A stretch of 64,000 nt of DNA from the NCBI RefSeq assembly GCF_023015765.1, contig NZ_JALKAL010000002.1:283778-347777 (forward strand). The letters run 5' to 3'. Source of the DNA: Ornithinimicrobium sp. F0845 (GTDB taxonomy: Bacteria > Actinomycetota > Actinomycetes > Actinomycetales > Dermatophilaceae). The translations under genes were made by a program, and so were the position numbers. Position 1 is the first letter of the stretch, and each line of letters starts with the position of its first letter. The notes below the pieces were generated by a model, which was not told the origin of the DNA, did not search any database, and worked only from the letters and a program-made list of their open reading frames with translations. Below, piece by piece: positions 50,478 to 62,187 of this stretch.

Positions 50478-52051
50478 ACGTCGCGACGTGGCTGGACCGC
50501 AACGCCCGCCAGCTCCCCGACCACGCGGCGATCGCCGACGGGGCGCGGGTCCACGCGACCTGGCGTGACTGGGCCGCCCGCTCGGCTGCGCTGTCCACCG
50601 GGCTGCGCGAGCTGCTGGGCCTGTCGACCGGCGACCGGGTCGCGATCATCATGCGCAACCGGCCGGAGTATCTGGAGGCGCAGTTCGCGATCTGGCGGGC
50701 AGGGCTGGTGGCGGTGCCGGTCAACGCGCGTCTCCACCGGGACGAGATCGCCTTCGTGCTCAGCCACAGCGGGACATCGGTGGTGGTGGCCGACGAGGAG
50801 CACGCCGAGGACATCTCCTCCCTGGTCGGGGAGGTCCCCTCGCTCCGCACCGTGGTCGTCGCCCCCGGCGAGGACTGGCAGCGGCTGCTGGCCTCCGCCG
50901 CTGGCCCGCTCGTCGACCGCGCACCCGGCGACGCGGCCTGGCTGTTCTACACCAGCGGCACGACGGGCCGGCCCAAAGGGGCCACACTCACCTTCCGCAA
51001 CCTGCTGATGGCCTCGCTGAGCTACTTCGCCGACGTCGACAGCGTGACCCCGCGGGACAGCATCCTGCAGTCCGCGCCCCTGTCGCACGGCGCCGGCCTG
51101 TACGGGCTGCCCCACGTCGCCAAGGGCGCGACCAGCGTCATCCCGATCTCCGGTGGTGTCGACGGTGAGGAGATCGCGTGGCTGCTTGACAGGTGGTCCG
51201 GGATGTCCCTCTTCGCGGCGCCCACCATGGTGCGCCGCCTGGCCACCGACCCCCACGTGGTCAACGCGAACCTGGATCATGCGCGCACGATCATCTACGG
51301 CGGCGCGCCGATGTACCTCGCCGACCTGCAGTACGCCCTGGACGTGATCGGCCCCAAGTTCGCGCAGATCTACGGGCAGGGCGAGGCGCCCATGACCATC
51401 ACCGGGCTGTCCAAGGCCGACCACGCCGCCCGGGACCATCCCCGCTTCGAGCAGCACCTGCAGAGCGTCGGTGTGCCCCGCACCGACGTGGAGGTCCGCG
51501 TGGTGGACGAGCAGGACGTCGACGTGCCGGTCGGCGAGCTCGGGGAGGTGCTGGTCCGGGGCGAGGTGGTGATGCCCGGCTACTGGGAGGAGCCGGAAGC
51601 GACCGCGGAGACGCTGCGGGGCGGCTGGCTGCACACCGGCGACATCGGCGCCTTCGACGAGGACGGCTACCTGACCCTGCACGACCGGTCCAAGGACCTG
51701 GTGATCAGCGGGGGCATGAACATCTATCCCCGCGAGGTGGAGGAGGCGCTGCTGCACCACCCTGCGGTGGAGGCGGTCGCCGTCACGGGCCGCCCGGACG
51801 CGGAGTGGGGGGAGGCGCTGGTCGCCTTCGTCGTCCCCAGCGACGGGACCAAGCCACCCAGCCCGGCGGAGCTCGACGCAGCGTGCCTGGACCGCCTCGC
51901 CCGCTACAAGCGGCCCAAGGAGTACCGCTTCCTCGACGCCCTGCCCACCAACAACTACGGCAAGGTCGTCAAGCGCGAGCTTCGCGACCAGCTGCAGGCT
52001 GAGGCCCACACCGGGTCGGCCCCAGGCACTACGCAGGAGCCGCCCGTCTAG
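50474..52051 (+). CDS. AMP-binding long-chain acyl-CoA synthetase family protein
   Basis: 525 residues. Full adenylate-forming fold: P-loop WLFYTSGTTGRPKGATLTF, YGGAPM (A5-like), IYGQGEAPMTI, GWLHTGDIGAFDEDGYLTLHDRSKD and NIYPREVEEALL, and the catalytic Lys in NYGKVVKRELR. Activates a carboxylic acid to acyl-CoA; substrate unknown. No Shine-Dalgarno precedes ATG 50474, consistent with coupling to the mini-ORF. An F420 LLM oxidoreductase gene follows by 43 bp. Confidence 0.93.
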   Translation: MNVATWLDRNARQLPDHAAIADGARVHATWRDWAARSAALSTGLRELLGLSTGDRVAIIMRNRPEYLEAQFAIWRAGLVAVPVNARLHRDEIAFVLSHSGTSVVVADEEHAEDISSLVGEVPSLRTVVVAPGEDWQRLLASAAGPLVDRAPGDAAWLFYTSGTTGRPKGATLTFRNLLMASLSYFADVDSVTPRDSILQSAPLSHGAGLYGLPHVAKGATSVIPISGGVDGEEIAWLLDRWSGMSLFAAPTMVRRLATDPHVVNANLDHARTIIYGGAPMYLADLQYALDVIGPKFAQIYGQGEAPMTITGLSKADHAARDHPRFEQHLQSVGVPRTDVEVRVVDEQDVDVPVGELGEVLVRGEVVMPGYWEEPEATAETLRGGWLHTGDIGAFDEDGYLTLHDRSKDLVISGGMNIYPREVEEALLHHPAVEAVAVTGRPDAEWGEALVAFVVPSDGTKPPSPAELDAACLDRLARYKRPKEYRFLDALPTNNYGKVVKRELRDQLQAEAHTGSAPGTTQEPPV

Positions 52052-52094
52052 TCCGCACCACCCGTGATACCCCAACCCCACAAGGAGACCCGCA

Positions 52095-53087
52095 ATGAAG
52101 CTCGCTCTCTACCTGCCCAACTTCCGTGACAAGGTGACCGTCCAGGAACTGGAGGACCTGACCAACCTCGCCGAGGAGCTGGACTTCGACTCGGTCTGGA
52201 CCCTGGACCGCATCGTCGTCCCGGAGGCCTCCGACCGGGGTGAGCTGCAGTACGCCTTCGGCATGATGGAAGGTTTCCCGACGCAGCTGCCGGTCTCCTC
52301 CCGTGGCGAGTGGCTGCAGGGCTGGCCCCTCCTGCCGTGGCTTGCGGCGAAGACGACCAAGCTGCGGATCGGGATGAGCATCACCGACACCCCCTACCGG
52401 GCACCCGGTGTCCTGGCCACCGAGCTCGCCACGATCGACCAGCTCTCCGGCGGCCGGCTCAACGTCGGCGTCGGCTCGGGGTGGATGCCGGAGGAGTTCG
52501 CCGCGGCCAGCGCCTCCCACCTGTTCCCCCGGCGCCACGCCCACGTGCGCGAGACGCTGGAGATCATGCAGGGCATCTGGACCAACGACGTGTTCGAGTA
52601 CCACGGCGAGTTCGCCGACTTCGACCGGTGCGGGTTCGGCGCCAAGCCGGTGCAGAAGCCGTACCCGCCGATCTTCTTCAGCGGGCTGAAGGACCCGGCC
52701 CGGTCCGCCAAGCGGGTCGCGAAGTATGACCTCTCCGGCTGGATCGGGATCCAGGACTCACCGGAGGCCATGGGGACGTGGCGCGCTGCCATCGCCGAGG
52801 AGCTGGACAAGCTCGACACCGAGCGGTCGGTGGACGACCTGGAGATGTCCAGCATGATCTGGTTCGTGATCACGGACGAGGACGTGGACCAGTCCGACCA
52901 GGGCAAGCTCAGCAACCTGCTGGTCGGCAGCGCCCGGCAGATCACCGACCAGCTCAAGAGGTACAAGGAGGCCGGCATGACCATGCCGATGCTGTGGCCG
53001 CCGTTCCAGGACGTGCCGGTCTCCAAGACCCTCGACGACCTCAAGCAGCTGAAAAACGAGATCATGCCGCAGGTCGATGACATGTGA
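52095..53087 (+). CDS. LLM class F420-dependent oxidoreductase
   Basis: 330 residues; luciferase-like TIM barrel. N-terminus MKLALYLPNFRDK, then FDSVWTLDRIVVPEA, and GGRLNVGVGSGWMPEEF (cofactor phosphate loop). Ribosome site AAGGAG before the ATG. It lies directly after the acyl-CoA synthetase, hinting at a shared fatty- or aromatic-acid pathway. Its terminator is the 13-bp hairpin at 53130. Confidence 0.92.
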   Translation: MKLALYLPNFRDKVTVQELEDLTNLAEELDFDSVWTLDRIVVPEASDRGELQYAFGMMEGFPTQLPVSSRGEWLQGWPLLPWLAAKTTKLRIGMSITDTPYRAPGVLATELATIDQLSGGRLNVGVGSGWMPEEFAAASASHLFPRRHAHVRETLEIMQGIWTNDVFEYHGEFADFDRCGFGAKPVQKPYPPIFFSGLKDPARSAKRVAKYDLSGWIGIQDSPEAMGTWRAAIAEELDKLDTERSVDDLEMSSMIWFVITDEDVDQSDQGKLSNLLVGSARQITDQLKRYKEAGMTMPMLWPPFQDVPVSKTLDDLKQLKNEIMPQVDDM

Positions 53088-53129
53088 CGAGCGCGGCGCG
53101 GGACCGTGCCCGCACGGAACGCTGACCCC

Positions 53130-53160
53130 GACCCGGGGCCGTCGCGCACGGCCCCGGGTC
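53130..53160. terminator. bidirectional terminator between LLM gene and recX
   Basis: GACCCGGGGCCGT (53130-53142), loop CGCGC, exact complement 53148-53160. The recX stop codon (53161-53159) overlaps the right arm, so one hairpin serves two convergent genes. No T-run. Confidence 0.75.
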
Positions 53161-53797
53161 AGTCGCGCTGGTGCTCGGGCAGCTCGTCGAGTGCCTCGCG
53201 GATCACCCGGTAGGCGACGCTGCTGTCGTAGCCCTTGCGGGCCAGGAAACCGGCCAGCCGTCGAGTCTGGACCTGCCGATCGAGACCACGCATGGTGCGC
53301 AGGCGCTTCTCGACCAGTTGGCGTGCCCGGTCGGCGTCGTCGTCGGGGTCTACGTCGGCCAGAGCGTCCTCGATGACCTCGTCGGCGACCCCCTTGCGGC
53401 GCAGCTCCTGGGTCAAGGCCCGGGGTGCCAGGCCGCGCGTCTCCTGCCTGCTCCGCACGAGCATCCGCGCGTAGGCCTCGTCGTCGACGAGGCCGACCTC
53501 GGTCAGACGGTCGAGGACGGACCGGGCCACGCCGTCGTCGCAGCCGCGCTGCCTGAGCTTGTCCTCGAGCTGCTTCCGGCTGCGAGGGGCCAGCTCGAGC
53601 TGGCGCAGCGCGATCTTCCGCGCCACGTCGTGGGGGTCGGGCTCGTCGTCCGACCGTGCCTGCTCCCGCACGTCCCGGTCGCGGGCCGCCGCATCGGCCC
53701 CGACCAGCGTCGTGCCGGCCTCGGCCGACTCCAGTGCCTGGCGGGCCCGGGCCAAGCGCTCGCTCGCCCCGGACCTGCCTGCTGGACCGTCCGTCAT
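53159..53797 (-). CDS. recX: regulatory protein RecX
   Basis: 212 residues: a ~70-residue actinobacterial N-terminal extension followed by three RecX three-helix repeats (ARKIALRQLELAPRSRKQLEDKLRQRG; LVDDEAYARMLVRSR; TRRLAGFLARKGY). RecX binds and limits RecA filaments. It follows recA by 5 bp, a classic recA-recX operon. Confidence 0.95.
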   Translation of the reverse strand: MTDGPAGRSGASERLARARQALESAEAGTTLVGADAAARDRDVREQARSDDEPDPHDVARKIALRQLELAPRSRKQLEDKLRQRGCDDGVARSVLDRLTEVGLVDDEAYARMLVRSRQETRGLAPRALTQELRRKGVADEVIEDALADVDPDDDADRARQLVEKRLRTMRGLDRQVQTRRLAGFLARKGYDSSVAYRVIREALDELPEHQRD

Positions 53798-53802
53798 ACT
53801 GA

Positions 53803-54945
53803 TCAGAAGTTGACCGAGACCTCGCCGGTCCGCGGGTCGACCCCGGCCGGGACGTCGCGGTCACCGCCCACGGCCGACAGCTCGGCGTCGATGGCGTCCT
53901 CACCCTCGGGCCGCGGACCCACGCCCAGCTTGGCCTTGACCTTGCGCTCGATCTCGTCGGCCAGGTCAGGGTTGTCCTTGAGGAACTGGCGGGCGTTCTC
54001 CTTGCCCTGACCGAGCTGGTCGCCCTCGTAGGTGTACCAGGCGCCCGACTTGCGCACGAAGCCGTGCTCCACGCCCATGTCGATGAGGCCTCCCTCACGG
54101 GAGATCCCCTGGCCGTAGAGGATGTCGAACTCGGCCTGCTTGAACGGCGGGCTGACCTTGTTCTTCACGACCTTGACGCGGGTCCGGTTGCCGACAGCGT
54201 CGGTGCCGTCCTTGAGCGTCTCGATGCGCCGGACGTCCAGCCGGACGGAGGCGTAGAACTTCAGCGCCTTGCCTCCCGTGGTCGTCTCAGGACTTCCGAA
54301 CATGACCCCGATTTTTTCACGGAGCTGGTTAATAAATATCGCCGTCGTGCCGGTCGTGCTCAGCGCACCGGTGATCTTGCGCAGCGCCTGTGACATCAGG
54401 CGGGCCTGAAGGCCGACGTGGCTGTCGCCCATCTCTCCCTCGATCTCGGCCCGCGGGACCAGAGCCGCCACCGAGTCGATAACGATGATGTCCAGCGCGC
54501 CGGAGCGGATCAGCATGTCCGCGATCTCCAGCGCCTGCTCGCCGGTGTCGGGCTGGCTGACGAGCAACGCGTCGGTGTCGACCCCGAGCTTCTTCGCATA
54601 CTCCGGGTCGAGCGCGTGCTCGGCGTCGATGAAGGCGGCGATCCCGCCGGCCTTCTGGGCGTTGGCGACCGCGTGCAGCGCCACGGTTGTCTTTCCACTG
54701 CTCTCCGGTCCGTACACCTCCACCACGCGGCCGCGCGGGAGGCCGCCGACCCCGAGCGCCACATCAAGGGCGATGGAGCCGGTCGGGATGACCTTGATCG
54801 GCGGGCGGATGTCGTCGCCCAGGCGCATCACGGCGCCCTTGCCATACTGCTTCTCCACCTGCGCGAGGACCGAGTCAAGCGCCTTGTTCTTGTCCCCCTG
54901 GATCTGCTGCACCGTCGTGTTGGGCCTGCTGGGTCGTGCTGCCAT
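53803..54945 (-). CDS. recA: recombinase RecA
   Basis: 380 residues: strand-exchange recombinase and LexA coprotease. Walker [10 protein letters not shown], Walker [17 protein letters not shown]1 ([16 protein letters not shown]) and L2 ([17 protein letters not shown]) loops, and an acidic C-terminus. No intein interrupts it. Leader of ~170 nt from a promoter carrying a LexA-like box. Confidence 0.99.
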   Translation of the reverse strand: MAARPSRPNTTVQQIQGDKNKALDSVLAQVEKQYGKGAVMRLGDDIRPPIKVIPTGSIALDVALGVGGLPRGRVVEVYGPESSGKTTVALHAVANAQKAGGIAAFIDAEHALDPEYAKKLGVDTDALLVSQPDTGEQALEIADMLIRSGALDIIVIDSVAALVPRAEIEGEMGDSHVGLQARLMSQALRKITGALSTTGTTAIFINQLREKIGVMFGSPETTTGGKALKFYASVRLDVRRIETLKDGTDAVGNRTRVKVVKNKVSPPFKQAEFDILYGQGISREGGLIDMGVEHGFVRKSGAWYTYEGDQLGQGKENARQFLKDNPDLADEIERKVKAKLGVGPRPEGEDAIDAELSAVGGDRDVPAGVDPRTGEVSVNF

Positions 54946-55125
54946 GTCCTGCTCCTTCGCACTCGTGGGTGGGCGCGCCTACCGGCGACCGACCGCGGCG
55001 TGCCCGACCCCACTGGGTCGCGTGCTCATCCGTGTCCTGTCAGACGCTAGATGCCCCCACCGACACTCCCCCGACCCAGGACGAGCCTGTGGACGGACGA
55101 GGTGTCCTGCAGGCACCTGTGGACC

Positions 55126-55148
55126 ACAATAATCGAAAGTGTGTGCGA
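55126..55148 (-). promoter_or_regulatory. LexA-like SOS box and -10 of recA
   Basis: Read leftward, TCGCAC-ACAC-TTTCGA (55148-55133) matches 10 of 12 positions of the actinobacterial SOS box TCGAAC-N4-GTTCGA, and TATTGT (55131-55126) follows at once as a -10. Predicted start ~55118, leaving a ~170-nt leader before recA that holds no gene. The rest of the 279-bp gap up to 55224 shows only a weak GGTGGG/CCCACC hairpin after the NYN gene. Confidence 0.5.
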
Positions 55149-55224
55149 CTCGCGGCGACACGCCCGGGCAGGCCGGGGATTCTGAGCTGAGGTGGTGTGC
55201 CGTGTGCTCGGTGGGTGGGGGGAC

Positions 55225-56358
55225 TCAGCCCACCGTCTCCAGCAGGTAGTCCTTGTCGATGTCGCTCCAGTCGAGGGTGATGACGCCTTCTGTGGCGGCC
55301 GCCCGGCTGAACTGCAGGAACGAGCGGTAACCCAGCTTCTTCTCCGAGAAGCCTGGCTCCTTGCGGCGGAGCTGGTCCTTCAACCCGGACAGGGGCACGC
55401 TCTCCTGCCCCTTGGAGAGCTCGTCGACCACCGAGCGCAGCAGTGCGAAGGCCTCCTCCTTGTCCCCGGCCTCGGGCAGCAGGATCTCGGGGTCACCCTT
55501 GGCGGGACCCTCCGAGAGCTCGATGACGTTGCGGTCCGCCAGGTGACGCAACAGCTCGCCAAAGGCCCGGAAGCCGTAGTCGGCCTCGCTGAACGTGGGG
55601 TCCTTGCGCACCAGCGTCCTCTTCAGGACGGACGCGGTGACCTCGCCCGCCAGACTGCTCTGCAGGCCGCTGACCGTCTGGGCGACGAGCACCGCGAGGT
55701 CCGGGGCCGCGGACTCGTCCGTGGCCTCGTCCGTGGCGTCGCCAGGGTCAGCTGTCTCCGCCGCTGTCTCCGCCGGTGCCTCCGCCGGTGGCGAGGTCCG
55801 GGACCCCTCCTCCGCGGTGCTCTTGCGTGACCTTCCGGACTTCTTGCCCGGGCCGTTCGCGGCCGACTCCTTGGTCGGCACGGGCTCGACGCCCTCGAGG
55901 TTGTCGTAATAGAGGAACTCGTCACAGGCCGGCGGCAGCATCTTCGAGGTCGAGTCGCGCACGCCGAAGCCGATGACGCGCTTGTCCAGCTCGCGCAGCT
56001 TCAGCACCAGCGGCGTGAAGTCGCTGTCCCCAGTGCAGATCACGAAGGTCGAGATGTAGTCCTTGGAGAAGGCCATCTCGATGGCGTCCACCGCCATCTT
56101 GATGTCTGCGGCGTTCTTGCGCGAGGCACCCATCCGCTGGGTCATCTCGATCAGCTCCACCTGGGCGCGGGTCAGCATCCGCCGGTCCTCGTCGAAGTAG
56201 GACCAGTCGGCATACGCCCGGCGCACGACGACGCGTCCCCGTTCGGCCAGGGCATCCATCACCGGCTTCAGCTCGAAGTCACCCCCCAGGTGGTCTCGCG
56301 CGCCCAGCGCGAGGTTCTCGTAGTCCAGAAACAGGGCGATGCGCTCTTCGTTGGCCAC
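55225..56358 (-). CDS. NYN ribonuclease-fold protein with two OST-HTH/LOTUS domains
   Basis: 377 residues from GTG 56358. Residues ~1-150 are a NYN/PIN-like domain: IALFLDYENLALGARD (first Asp pair) and STFVICTGDSDFTPLVLKL (catalytic Asps). A ~75-residue low-complexity linker follows. Then two OST-HTH domains, ending LRHLADRNVIELSEG and FLQFSRAAATEGVITLDWSD. This resembles the eukaryotic MARF1/limkain architecture; OST-HTH domains bind RNA. Predicted RNA-binding nuclease or regulator. Divergent from lysC, 142 bp apart. Confidence 0.88.
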   Translation of the reverse strand: MANEERIALFLDYENLALGARDHLGGDFELKPVMDALAERGRVVVRRAYADWSYFDEDRRMLTRAQVELIEMTQRMGASRKNAADIKMAVDAIEMAFSKDYISTFVICTGDSDFTPLVLKLRELDKRVIGFGVRDSTSKMLPPACDEFLYYDNLEGVEPVPTKESAANGPGKKSGRSRKSTAEEGSRTSPPAEAPAETAAETADPGDATDEATDESAAPDLAVLVAQTVSGLQSSLAGEVTASVLKRTLVRKDPTFSEADYGFRAFGELLRHLADRNVIELSEGPAKGDPEILLPEAGDKEEAFALLRSVVDELSKGQESVPLSGLKDQLRRKEPGFSEKKLGYRSFLQFSRAAATEGVITLDWSDIDKDYLLETVG

Positions 56359-56433
56359 GTCCCCCAACCTACTGGTCAGGCCACGCGGCGAGCGCAACAA
56401 CCGGCAACCTCACGGCCTCCAGTCGTCCAGTCG

Positions 56434-56439
56434 TAGACT
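56434..56439 (+). promoter_or_regulatory. candidate -10 box of lysC
   Basis: TAGACT at 56434-56439 in the 141-bp gap between the divergent NYN and lysC genes, predicting a ~55-nt leader. No clear -35 or riboswitch is visible, although amino-acid control would be expected for aspartokinase. Confidence 0.35.
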
Positions 56440-56441
56440 GA

Positions 56442-58928
<2,487 letters not shown>

Positions 58929-58960
58929 CGGTTCGAGCGCACTGGGTGGGTGCTGCGCAC

Positions 58961-61294
58961 TCAGGTGCGGGGCTCCCGGCCGACCGGCTGCCGTGGCTCC
59001 GGCAGCATCGGCTCCGGGTCCCGCAGCGTCACCGTCACCGGGGCGTCCGCCCGCAACTCGTACCGCTCCCCGTCCACCAGCACCGGCAGCGGACCCGGGC
59101 CGTCCAGGAGGGTGAGGATCGTCCCCTCGCGGGTGGTCTCCACCTCGAGGAGGCACCCACGCCACCGCAGCCGGTAGGCCGTGCGGGTGAGCGCGGCCGG
59201 CAGCGCCGGGGCGATCTCCAGGTCCTCGTGGTCCAGGCGCACGCCACCCAGCCCCGCCACGAGCGCCAACCAGGACCCGGCCGCCGCGGCCATGTGCAGT
59301 CCGTCCACGGTGTCGCCCTGCACGTCTCGCAGGTCCACGAGCGCGCTCTCCCTGAGGTAGCGCAGGGCCAGATCCAGGTGGCCCGCCTGCGCGCACACCA
59401 CCGCCTGGACCGCTGCGGACAGGGACGAGTCGCGCACCGTCCTGGCCTCGTAGTAATCCAGGTCCCGGGCCACCTGCTCGGGGGTGAAGTCGTCACGGCA
59501 CCACCACAGGGCCTGGACGAGGTCCGCCTGCTTGAGCACCTGCCGGCGATAGATCTTGGCGTAGTGGTGGTGCTCCTGGATGGGGTAGTCGTCCTGACGC
59601 TCCTCGAAGCGCCACTCCCGGTAGCCGGTGAAGTTGTCGTTCATCGGGTGCACGCCCAACGTCTCGTCGAACGGCACGCAGGCCGAGTCAGCGGCGGCCT
59701 CCCACGACTCGACCTCCTCGTCCGTGACCCCAAGTTGCGCAGCCCGGTCCGGCGCGACCCGGACCATCGCGGCCGCCCGCCGCAAGTTGCCCCGGGCCAT
59801 CAGGTTGGTGAAGACGTTGTCGTCCACGACGCCCGTGTACTCATCGGGGCCGGTCATCCCATACAGGTGCCACGTGCCCTGATGGTCCTGCCGACCCACC
59901 GACATCCACAGGCGGGCGGTCTCGACCATGACCGGGAGGGAGCCGACCCCGTCCGGCGGTTCGCCGGTCACGTTGCCGTAGAGCCAGAAGGCCAAGGCGA
60001 TGTCGGCGTTGACGTGCATCGCGGCGGTGCTCGCCGGCCAGTACGGGGAGCACTCGTGCCCGTCGATGGTGCGCCAGGCAAAACTCGCTCCTTGCAGGCC
60101 GAGGACGCCTGCCCGGTGACGTGCCTCGTCGAGCGTCGAGGAACGCCAGTGCAGCAGCCGCGCGGCCGCCTCGGGCCGCAGCAGCGTCAGCACCGGCAGC
60201 ACGAAGCCCTCGATGTCCCAGAAGGTGTGGCCGTCGTAGCCGAGACCGGTCAACCCCTTGGCGCCCACCGGGGCGTCCGAGATGCACGCCGCGGCGCAGA
60301 ACACCTGGAACAGGTCGTAGCGCAACGCCTGCTGAAGCTCCGGATCACCCTCCACCTCGACATCGGCGTCGTGCCAGAACCCGTCCAGCACCTCACGCTG
60401 CGCGTCGGCCAGACCGTCCCAGCCCCGGTCCTGGGCGGACTGCACCGCGGCGCTCGCCAGCCCCAGCAGGGACTCGGCGGAGGACTCTCGCGCCCACGCG
60501 TAGCCGACCACCTTCGTCACGGTCAGCGACTGCCCCTCAGCCAGTTCCGCGACGATGGTCGTGGACACCGTGTGCCCACCGCCGTCGGAGGTCATGCTCG
60601 CCGCGCCCTCGACCTCGTGTCCGACCGCGGCCGCCACCCCGATGCCGGACTGGCGGGTCCGGCAGGACAGGACGCCACCTGAGTCAGTATGCCGTCGCAC
60701 CAGGACCTCGAGCGGGTCACCGAGGGCATCAGCCACCCTGGGATCACCCTTCTCGACCGTGGGTCGGCCGACGACCGCCGCCAGGTCGGATCGGACGACG
60801 ACGTGCGCGCGCCCGTCCACTGCCCGAACCGTGTAGCGCACCGCCAGCACCCCGCGCTCTGCCAGGGAGACGAGTCGAGCGCTTCTGACCTCCAGGATGG
60901 TCCCGGAGGGTGCCCGCCAGCGGACCTGGCGCTCGAGGACCCCGGCGCGCAGATCCAGGGTTCGCTGATGCAGCTGTGTCCCGGCAGCCCGGATGTCCAA
61001 CGACGCTCCGTCGACGAGTAGCTGGATCTGGGTCCCGTCGGGCACCGACACCATCGCCTGGCCGTGGGACGGGTCTCCGTAGCCCGCCTCGGGATAGGAC
61101 AGCGGATAGTGCTCGAAGACGCCCGACAGGAACGTGCCGTGGACCTCGCACGGCTCCGCCTCATCGAGCGTGCCGCGAACGCCCAGGAACCCGTTGGACA
61201 GGCTGAACACCGTCTCGGACACCGGGATGGCGGCTGGATCCACCGACGGCTCGTGCACCAGCCACGGATCGACCTGGAAGCGCGGCGCAGTCAT
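58961..61294 (-). CDS. glycoside hydrolase family 65 disaccharide phosphorylase
   Basis: 777 residues: N-terminal beta-sandwich (FSLSNGFLGVRGTLDE), (alpha/alpha)6 barrel with GYDGHTFWDIEGFVLP and catalytic Glu in GMTGPDEYTGVVDDN (~residue 484), and C-terminal beta domain. A phosphate-binding HHYAKIYRRQVLKQAD stretch supports a phosphorylase acting on kojibiose, trehalose, maltose or nigerose; sequence does not decide. No beta-phosphoglucomutase gene is adjacent, unusual for this family. Converges on asd with 32 bp between. Confidence 0.92.
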   Translation of the reverse strand: MTAPRFQVDPWLVHEPSVDPAAIPVSETVFSLSNGFLGVRGTLDEAEPCEVHGTFLSGVFEHYPLSYPEAGYGDPSHGQAMVSVPDGTQIQLLVDGASLDIRAAGTQLHQRTLDLRAGVLERQVRWRAPSGTILEVRSARLVSLAERGVLAVRYTVRAVDGRAHVVVRSDLAAVVGRPTVEKGDPRVADALGDPLEVLVRRHTDSGGVLSCRTRQSGIGVAAAVGHEVEGAASMTSDGGGHTVSTTIVAELAEGQSLTVTKVVGYAWARESSAESLLGLASAAVQSAQDRGWDGLADAQREVLDGFWHDADVEVEGDPELQQALRYDLFQVFCAAACISDAPVGAKGLTGLGYDGHTFWDIEGFVLPVLTLLRPEAAARLLHWRSSTLDEARHRAGVLGLQGASFAWRTIDGHECSPYWPASTAAMHVNADIALAFWLYGNVTGEPPDGVGSLPVMVETARLWMSVGRQDHQGTWHLYGMTGPDEYTGVVDDNVFTNLMARGNLRRAAAMVRVAPDRAAQLGVTDEEVESWEAAADSACVPFDETLGVHPMNDNFTGYREWRFEERQDDYPIQEHHHYAKIYRRQVLKQADLVQALWWCRDDFTPEQVARDLDYYEARTVRDSSLSAAVQAVVCAQAGHLDLALRYLRESALVDLRDVQGDTVDGLHMAAAAGSWLALVAGLGGVRLDHEDLEIAPALPAALTRTAYRLRWRGCLLEVETTREGTILTLLDGPGPLPVLVDGERYELRADAPVTVTLRDPEPMLPEPRQPVGREPRT

Positions 61295-61386
61295 GGGCCC
61301 TGTCCTACCCGGTCCGGACGGCGCACGCGACCGGGACGATCACCCCGGTGCGGTGCCCCCGGTGACGGAAACCGACTCGCCGGGAG

Positions 61387-61395
61387 TTATCCACA
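61387..61395 (+). promoter_or_regulatory. DnaA-box-like 9-mer TTATCCACA
   Basis: An exact DnaA-box sequence ~54 bp upstream of the small coiled-coil gene, in the 154-bp gap after the GH65 start. With the two at 27.97 and 28.01 kb it makes three in this window. Confidence 0.35.
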
Positions 61396-61448
61396 GTCGG
61401 CGATTCGGGGCTCGGCGTGTCGCCGCCCGGACGCTTATCGTGAAGCCC

Positions 61449-61751
61449 ATGTCCCCCGCAGACCTCGAGCGCAAGGTGCGTCAGCACGACAACGACATCT
61501 CCGCGATCTATGCGCTGATCGGCGACGTCCAGAACACGCAGGTTCGTCACACAACCCGGTTCGACGAGCTCACTCAGGATGTCGCCGGTCTGGGCGAGCG
61601 CCTCGGGTCCGTGGAGACGCGGATGACTTCGCTGGAAGGCAAGGTCGACCACCTCGACACCAAGGTCGACCACATCGCGGCTACCGTCGATGACCTTCAG
61701 GGCTCGGTCAACCAGGTTCTGGACCTGCTGCAGCAAGGGCGAGACGGGTGA
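61449..61751 (+). CDS. small coiled-coil protein
   Basis: 100 residues. Heptad-like tracts DELTQDVAGLGERLGSVETRM and SLEGKVDHLDTKVDHIAA indicate a long alpha-helical coiled coil with no other domain. TATCGT (61436-61441) lies 7 nt before the ATG, so the message is leaderless. Function unknown; such proteins are scattered in actinobacteria. Confidence 0.7.
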   Translation: MSPADLERKVRQHDNDISAIYALIGDVQNTQVRHTTRFDELTQDVAGLGERLGSVETRMTSLEGKVDHLDTKVDHIAATVDDLQGSVNQVLDLLQQGRDG

Positions 61752-61764
61752 AGTTTCGACCTGC

Positions 61765-61992
61765 TCAGCGCGTGCGGCGTGGCCTGACCTCCTGGGGCAA
61801 CCACCGCTCCTCGGGCACCCCCATGTGGCGACAGAACTCGACCCAGACCTGCTTGACCGGCATGCCTGCCTCGATGGCCTCGACGGGCGTGCGCTCCCCG
61901 AGGGCGCTCAGCACCTGGCTGGCGGCCTGGTGCCGACCGTAGGGTCCGCCGAACTCGTCCTCCACGGCCCGCCAGAACTCACTCACGCGCAT
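61765..61992 (-). CDS. DUF3046 domain protein
   Basis: 75 residues, start ATG 61992 (MRVSEFWRAVEDEFGGPYG matches the family N-terminus). RTPVEAIEAGMPVKQVWVEFCRHMGVPEERW is the conserved helical body. Unknown function; in actinobacteria it usually sits next to recA-recX, as in the broader neighbourhood here. Converges with the coiled-coil gene. Confidence 0.88.
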   Translation of the reverse strand: MRVSEFWRAVEDEFGGPYGRHQAASQVLSALGERTPVEAIEAGMPVKQVWVEFCRHMGVPEERWLPQEVRPRRTR

Positions 61993-62187
61993 GCGTCGCT
62001 GCTGCTTCCTGTCCTCATGTGCGCACAGGGTATGCGGTGCGCCTGACAGTCCTCGCGTGCGGGTGGGCACCGGGACACTCCTGCGTCCAGGCGACGCGGT
62101 GACGCTCCGACCCTTGAGCGCACGAGACCGGGCGAGATGAGATGATGAGCCCAGGAACGGCTTGACCCACGCGAGACGGAGGACCCG

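Noticed and set aside
54946-55125. Hairpin around CCTGCAGG in the recA leader as a terminator or riboswitch
   Set aside because: Imperfect, no conserved motif recognised, and position inside a leader makes a terminator unlikely.
61962-62023. Eleven-codon frame overlapping the DUF3046 start
   Set aside because: Preceded by a TACCCT box but very short and out of frame; coding not supportable from sequence alone.
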